Part shown: positions 58,260-64,000 of the stretch, piece by piece
How positions within the stretch are numbered: position 1 is the stretch's first letter
Layout: each line of letters begins with the position of its first letter
From: Basidiobolus meristosporus CBS 931.73
Lineage: Eukaryota > Basidiobolomycota > Basidiobolomycetes > Basidiobolales > Basidiobolaceae
NCBI GenBank assembly: GCA_002104905.1
Contig: MCFE01000310.1
Span: 33,725-97,724, forward strand
Direction of reading: 5' to 3'
DNA: 64,000 nt
Notes under the pieces: model-generated
What the model saw: the letters and a program-made list of their open reading frames with translations, nothing else
Databases searched by the model: none
What the model was told of the DNA's origin: nothing
Made by a program: the position numbers and the translations under genes

Positions 58260-58271
58260 GGTTATGAGTCC
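58260..58271 (+). promoter_or_regulatory. Copia primer-binding site, half-tRNA-iMet type
   Basis: GGTTATGAGTCC directly after the LTR. This is near-complementary to the anticodon stem-loop of initiator tRNA-Met (GGGCTCATAACC), the priming mode of Drosophila copia and yeast Ty5. Confidence 0.7.
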
Positions 58272-59391
58272 TGAGCTGTCACTCTCTGCAATGTCTACTA
58301 CTGCTATTATTGGAATTATTCCCTCTGCCAAGAAGTTGGATGGATGTAACTACCAAGTGTGGAAGGTGAAGATGAAGATGCTGCTACAAGAAAGAGGCCT
58401 TTGGGATATTGTCATGGGAGAAGAATGCCCTCCTAAAAATGTGGGAGAGGAAGCCTTAAAGTATCAAAAGAAAGAGCAATGTGCCTTTAACTGCATTTGC
58501 CTTAATATTAAGGACAAATTGATAATTCAATGCTCAAGAGCAAAAACAGCAAAGAATGCTTGAAAGGCTTAAGAAGACACCTACCAGTCATGTTCAGCTG
58601 CTAAGAAAATGTATCTGAGACAAAAATTCTTTACTACAAAGATGCTGCCAGGAGAAAAAATGAAAAATCTAATTAACAGAATCACCCTGCTGGTAGATGA
58701 AATGGAATCTGTGGGTGTACCAACTACTGATGAGGATGTGATTGTTACCATCCTGAATAGCCTGACAGACAGGTTTTAGGGCGTTGTATCTTCCCTAGAG
58801 CCCAGAACTGAAGATTTGACCTTAAATTACGTATATGGAAGGCTCCTGGATGAAGAATTAAGAAAATCAAGTGCCAATAAGAAGGAAGAAGAAAATGCTT
58901 TAATAAGCAATGATAACCAACAAAAGAGGTACCCAAGACCCTACAAAAGCAACAGCAACCTGTTTTGCAACTACTGCAAAAGGAAAGGACGCACATCAGA
59001 CCGGTGTCTTAAAAAGAGAGATAATCTGCATAAGAAGCCTGAATATGGAGATGTTGCAAAAACTGAAGATAGACTATTCATATCTGCACTGAATATGACC
59101 ACAAACAAGGATTCTCAGGCATAGTATATTGACTCTGGAGCATCTCAATACTTTACAAACCAAAAAGAACTTTTTACCCAATATCAAGAAGTTCCAATTA
59201 AGAAGGTTTTCATGGGTGACAATAGAACACTTGATGCAGTGGCAGAAGGAACTATCCAAGTAAACCTTAGAAGCAGTGAAGGAAGCAGTACACTGACCTT
59301 TAAAGAAGTACTCTATGTACCAGAAATAGCCAAGAACCTACTATCTGTAAGCAAGGCTACAGCAGAAGGACTTGTTTTCAACTTTGACAAA
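58264..59391 (+). pseudogene. Copia gag-protease, broken by in-frame stops
   Basis: One continuous frame with scattered stops. Gag: KLDGCNYQVWKVKMKMLLQE, NLINRITLLVDEMESVGVPT; zinc knuckle FCNYCKRKGRTSDRC; aspartic protease YIDSGASQYFTN and LYVPEIAKNLLSVSKA. Stops fall at 58561, 58570, 58777 and 59122; three occur where copia proteins normally have Trp (TGG to TAG/TGA), that is, G-to-A changes. Interrupted at 59392 by a solo LTR. Confidence 0.88.
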
Positions 59392-60067
59392 TGTTGTGCA
59401 TCAACATTTAAAACTTGGCCAGTTTCACTCTGTTAGAAAATCTGGTACCCTGACTGATTTTCCCTAACCCAAACATAACTAATCCCTGTTAAGGTTTATT
59501 TTATCACTTCTCAGAATCTATTTTTAGCTGTCACACCTGATCAATTTTCATGTGGTCATTACATCCTCAACTGATCTGCTAAGCCTTTCCAAGTGATTAG
59601 TCATCTGAGATTTATCCAACCACTTAGCAGTTGCCAAGACATCACTGATTAATGGTGCAATTTCTCATTTATCTTATGCACCTATCAACACCCCAGCAGA
59701 TTTCAATTAGTTCAGTCTCTTGGTGCTTACTAATGCAACTCAATTAGAAAAGTATAAATAAAGTTTACTGAACCTTTTGGTTTAGTGTGTGTCTCAACAA
59801 AATTAAGAATTCAACAAATCCATTCTAATCTCTACCCAAGCTTAGCATATTTAGCACTCTCAAGAATACCAAGCCTAGCCTGCATAGCAAACCTACTCTG
59901 TTGCCTTTATAGCCCAACTCAGCTATATATACAACCAATATTAGACTAGAACCTCTCTGCTAATATTTCTGAAACTCTTGACAATTCTAAGATTATGCAC
60001 TTAGTTGTCACTTAGGTTCAGTTAACTCATTCAAGAGTTTTATTACACTTTTCTCTTGGATACAACA
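59392..60067. mobile_element. Solo LTR of another family, inserted in copia
   Basis: 676 bp with perfect 6-bp inverted ends TGTTGT...ACAACA, flanked by ACAAA (59387-59391) and ACAAT (60068-60072), a 5-bp target duplication with one change. Insert plus one duplication is 681 bp, a multiple of three, and the copia frame continues on the other side. Contains TATAAATAAA at about 59754. No coding sequence. Its body does not match the 348-bp copia LTR. Confidence 0.85.
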
Positions 60068-61283
60068 ACAATTCTGGATGCAGGATCACTGATCAAAATG
60101 GTGCACATATTGCTTTGGGTATCAGAGATCAGAATCTATACAGGTTGACTTATATTACATCATATTTGGAAGCCAATACAAGTAACTTGAATGAAGATAC
60201 ACCAGTGCTTTGGCACAGAAGACTTGGCCACATCAATTTTGATTATTTGTGCAATAATGATCAAAGATCAGCTAATTTCTGGAGTAAAAATTGCTCCCCC
60301 AGCTAATTTGGAGCACTGTGAAGCCTGCATATATGGGAAACAAGCCAGACAACCATTCAAGAGCTCTGGGTTAATCAAAACTAAGAAAAAATTAGATCTA
60401 AGTCTGAGTTTAAAGCCATGGTGGAGAGAGAAACTGGTGAAGAAATAAAGAAAATACACTCTGACAATGGTGGATAATATACCTCAAGACTTTTCATCGA
60501 CTTCTGCAAAGTTCTAGGGTAGTGCAAGAGACTACTGTACCATACTCTTCACAGAAAAATGGAGTAGCAGAATGTGCAAACAGATCAATAATTGATATGG
60601 CAAGATCTATGATCCCTGATCCAAACTTATCCTAAGATTTTTGGGTGGAATCAGTTGCTACAGCTGTATACCTTAAAAATAGGAGTTATAAAAGAATACC
60701 TTGTGATTCTACTCCATTTGAAGCATGGTATGGATGCAGACTAAGTGCAGAACATCTAAGAACATTTGAGTGTACAGCATATGCCAACAAAATGCCTGGA
60801 AATTAGTCAAAATTTGAGCCAAAAAGTGTAAAATTCAAATTCTTGGACTACTGCAATGTGAGTAAGGCATACAGACTCTAAAATACCAAAGCAAAGAAGC
60901 TAATCAAGGCCAGGGATTTGTTGTTTGATAAAAATTCAAAATTTTCACAAAAAATGACATCAGATGATGACAAAAATCTGATCTCCAGTCCATCAATTGT
61001 CAGGATTGAATCAGAGCAAAACAATGAAGATTTTTTCATTCCAGAGGACTCTACAACCATGTTTCAGCCTGAATTGGTGCCCAGAAATATCCCAGAAGTT
61101 AGCATTCCAGTATTAAATGCCTGGAGATCCAATCAGACAATAAATGTTATGAATAGACACAAGGCAGGAGGAAAAGCTAGGCACGGCAGGAAAGGACTTA
61201 GGTGTGGACCATCAAGGCAAGGCAGGATTCAAGGCAAGGCTGTTTATTCAAGACCTGTGTTTATCAGACTGAGGAATACTTAA
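60068..61283 (+). pseudogene. Copia integrase remnant
   Basis: Continues the same element: ITDQNGAHIALGIRDQNLYR, LWHRRLGHINFDYL and LEHCEACIYGKQARQPF (HHCC zinc finger), IHSDNGG (core Asp), TVPYSSQKNGVAECANRSII (core Glu), then SKFEPKSVKFKFLDYCNVSK. At least two frameshifts and several stops. It ends near 61283; the reverse transcriptase and RNase H are missing. Confidence 0.85.
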
Positions 61284-61326
61284 GGGGGGATAGGACTATA
61301 TATACTTTTTGGCTATATTGATGCCA

Positions 61327-61667
61327 AGAGATGTTAGCTAATACTAATGGGGTTGTGGGGTGAGGCACAGCAATGGTGCTGGGGATAATGACATAGATGA
61401 CACGGTACTGAGACAGGATGGGGGAAATGGATTGGGTCACCTGATCATGTGACTAAGTCATGTGACCTGGTATTTCCATATATGGTACTGGACTATAAAA
61501 AATACGATGGAAAGCTTCCATGGAATGTTCCATTGTGTAACAATGGTTTGGAATGGTCAGGAACTTTTCTGGAAGGTGGTAGAAGGTTCCGGAAGGAATC
61601 TCTTAGAAATTGAGCTGGGAAGCTGAAACCTGGCATGGGTGTTCATGGTTGTCATGTGATCATGACA
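61327..61667 (-). repeat. Gypsy 3' LTR with left flank
   Basis: LTR 61332-61667, 336 bp, reads TGTCATGATCACATGAC...GCTAACA on the minus strand: TGT/ACA ends. The five bases before it (AGAGA, 61327-61331) are the candidate target duplication; the partner lies beyond the window. Contains TATAAA-like sequence and two TCATGTGAC direct repeats inside a GGTCAC/GTGACC inverted pair (61435-61467). Confidence 0.75.
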
Positions 61668-64000
61668 CTATTCTCCTCTTCCGGGCGGAGCTCTGTTTCC
61701 CTTTGGGGCAGGCTTTGCAGGATATTGTTGGTGGAACTGGGTAACTAGTTCTTGACAATTAGTGAGATGTGTAGCTGGTTCCCATGTTTGGTCACTTGGG
61801 CCATAACCAATCCAGTCTACTAAGTAGTACAGCTTTGACCGGATATACTTGGAGTCTAGAATCTGTTTAACTTCAAATTCTTGATGTTGGTCAACCTGGA
61901 TAGCTTGGGGCTTTGCTTCTTGCCGGTTTGGCAATGTGTTCCTACAATACGGCTCCAGGAGGGACACATGGAAAGTATCATGGATTTTCATACTTGCTGG
62001 TAACTGTAGCTGATATACTATAGGGCTAAGCTTCTTCTTGATCTTGAAGGGACCAAGTTTCTTGAAATCCAACTTGTCACAAGGGCGGTTGGTGCTGATG
62101 TTTCTTCTGAGCAACCATACAGAATCTCCTTCATTAAGATCAGGGCTGGGATGCCGTTTTAGATTGGCAAATTTCTTGTAGCTTTCCTGAGCTAAGGATA
62201 GCTCTTCCTTGAGGGTGTTCTGGATGTCCTGGATTGCTTGGGCATGTTCAGCCGCATGTGGGCTCATTGGGTTTGTTGGAATCTGGATATCAAACTGAGG
62301 GTGGAATCCATAGTTTGCATAGAATGGTGTAAAACCGGTTGCACTATGACTTGAGTTGTTGTAGGCAAACTCAGCAACAGGGAGTAGATCAACCCAATTG
62401 TCTTGCTGGTAATTGATATAGCACCGGAGGTATTGCTCCAGAATCTGGTTGATTCTTTCAGTCTGGCCATCAGACTGTGGATGGAAGGCAGTAGAGAGCT
62501 TGACTTGAACACCAAGGTATTGCATGAAGTGTTTCCAAAACTTGGACACAAACTGTGGGCCTCTATCTGACACAATATCACTGGGGATACCATGAAGGCG
62601 GAAAATATTCTTCAGGACTAAAGCAGCAGTTTCTTTTGCATCAGTGTTCTTACAGCAAGGGATGAAGTGAGCCATCTTGGTCAGCCGGTCAGCCACTACA
62701 AGTATAGCATTGAAGCCACATGACTCAGGGAGGTCAGTAATGAAGTCCATAGATATAGATCTCCATTGGTGTTCTGGGATAGGCAGGGGTTGAAGAAGTC
62801 CATAGGGCTGGTGTCTGGCTGGTTTTGCACGGTTGCAAATATCACAAGTCAGAATGTACTCTTTGATAAGAGTTATCATTCTAGGCCACCAGAAATCTCT
62901 TTTGATAGCATTCAGGGTTTTGGCAGTACCAAAGTGGCCTGCAGCCATTGAATCATGCCGAGACTTAATGATGTCTAGCTGGGTGGCAAGGTCTGGGACA
63001 TAAAGCTGCTGCTTGTGGTAGATGAGGTTGTTTACCAAATGCAGGTTCTGGATGTTTGGGAACTTGGGAGGGGGCCCAACTGGGGATTCCAGATATTTCT
63101 TGATGGTGCTGGAAGTCATATCAGAGGCTTGGGATTCTGATATCCTTACTAGGAATGAAGGGATGACAAGACTTGAGGACTGGGTGGCAAGAATCTCAAA
63201 ATGTTTCTTGCTCAGCAATGGGTGTTCCATTTGCCGACAGGCATCATCTCCCTCTTCCAGGGCATATTCCTTTTTTCTGGACAGGGCATCAGGCTTTCCT
63301 TGCTTTGCACCAGGTCTATAGGTGATAGTAAAGTCAAAGCTAGACAGGAAGAGTGACCATCTGGCTTGTCTCCGGTTTAGTACTTTGGAAGTTGTAAAGT
63401 ACTCAAGGTTCTTATGGTCACAGAAGACTTTGATTTTGTGTTTTGCACCGTCCAGGTAGTGTCTCCATTGCTCAAAGGCTACAATGATGGCAAGCAACTC
63501 CTTATCATAGATATCATAGTTGATCTCTGCAGGGGAAAACTTCCGAGAGTAGAATGCAATGGGGTGCAACACATTGTCCTCATCATACTGGGAGAGTATG
63601 GCACCAAGGGCAAAATCAGAAGCATCAGTCTCCACTATGAATTGCTTCTCAAGGTCAGGGTGGGCAAGCAGGGGGGCCTTCAGGAAAGATTTCTTGAGTT
63701 GGTTGAATGAGCTGGATTGCTCCTCATTCCAGGCAAAAGGTGTGTTCTTCTGGGTAAGCTTTGTCAGAGGGGTGACTATCTTGGAGTAGTTGGCTATGAA
63801 CCTGCGATAGAAGTTGGCAAATCCCAGGAAGGATTGTACTTCCTTGACTGAGCTTGGAGTTTTCCAGGATTGGACTGAGTCAACTTTCTTTGGGTCCATT
63901 CTTGTTCCCTCAGGGCTGATGAGATAACCAAGAAATTCCACTTCTCTCTGGTCAAATTCACACTTCTCTAGCTTGGCATAGAGACCGGCAGAGTCTAGTT
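61668..64000 (-). mobile_element. Ty3/gypsy chromovirus pol, open, 5' part outside window
   Basis: One unbroken frame from beyond 64000 to the stop at 61668. In order: end of reverse transcriptase (EVEFLGYLISPEGTRMDPKK), thumb/connection (VQSFLGFANFYRRFIANYSK), RNase H (ETDASDFALGAILSQ, YDKELLAI), integrase HHCC finger (HDSMAAGHFGTAK...CDICNRAK), the D,D(35)E core (MDFITDL, SDRGPQF, FHPQSDGQTERINQ), and a C-terminal chromodomain (VKQILDSKYIRSKLYYLVDW, TWEPATHLTN). At least 757 residues without a stop or frameshift, so it is young and possibly active. The last codons overlap the polypurine tract. Confidence 0.95.
61671..61682 (-). promoter_or_regulatory. Gypsy polypurine tract
   Basis: Minus-strand GGAAGAGGAGAA, then TAG (pol stop), then the LTR's TGT. 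It primes plus-strand DNA synthesis in LTR elements. Confidence 0.75.

Noticed and set aside
61140-61290. End of a third element marked by AAGGGGGGA
   Set aside because: The G run resembles a polypurine tract but no LTR follows it before the gypsy LTR.

Overview
The window is nuclear DNA of a fungus. Genes are split by short introns (mostly 50-80 nt, GT...AG, branch sites like CTAAC/CTGAC), intergenic gaps are short, and the gene set is fungal: chromodomain Ty3 element, forkhead and C2H2 regulators, dipeptidyl-peptidase V, and an arginine-attenuator uORF before CPA1. Genes missing from budding yeasts (INTS4, NTAQ1, DNAJC11, cactin) point to an early-diverging (zygomycete-grade) fungus rather than a yeast. 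That placement is inference.

Layout. 0.6-4.4 kb: SKP1 and NTAQ1 (+), then a WD40 protein of the S. pombe C2A9.03 type (-). 5.4-9.8 kb: a secreted zincin-like metallopeptidase (-), TIM23 (-), and the histone-fold protein DPB4/POLE3 (+), whose 3' end runs into a 36-bp minisatellite. 9.8-13 kb: sparse, with further tandem repeats and a two-finger C2H2 factor. 13-24.2 kb: DNAJC11-like J protein (+), INTS4 (-), TMEM14 (+), dUTPase (-), NF-YC/HAP5 (+), a cyclin (+). 24.7-32.2 kb: DPP V (+), EFR3 (+), IMP3 (-), OPA3 (+). 32.4-44.4 kb: a cysteine-rich secreted protein (-), a PAS protein (+), a small secreted peptide (+), a PAP2 phosphatase (-), ZNG1/CobW GTPase (+), a small conserved-looking protein (-), PEX7 (-), cactin (-). 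45.8-53.8 kb: AAP uORF plus CPA1 (+), the ER chaperone LHS1/HYOU1 (-), a forkhead factor (-). 55.8-64 kb: a graveyard of related Ty1/copia LTRs and fragments, a solo LTR of a different family inserted in one of them, and at the right edge an open Ty3/gypsy chromovirus pol that continues past the window.

Most neighbours are unrelated housekeeping genes. The clearest regulatory arrangement is at CPA1: a short leader uORF carries the arginine attenuator peptide signature, but its codons are split by an intron. Spliced mRNA would carry a normal attenuator ending 77 nt before the CPA1 start. Unspliced mRNA would carry a longer uORF that overlaps that start.

Five positions in four conserved genes (SKP1, a PAS gene, CPA1, LHS1 twice) show single-base frame breaks. 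Three of them look like a T/A run short by one base. Assembly indels are the simplest explanation, so gene models here should be checked against reads before anything is called a pseudogene.
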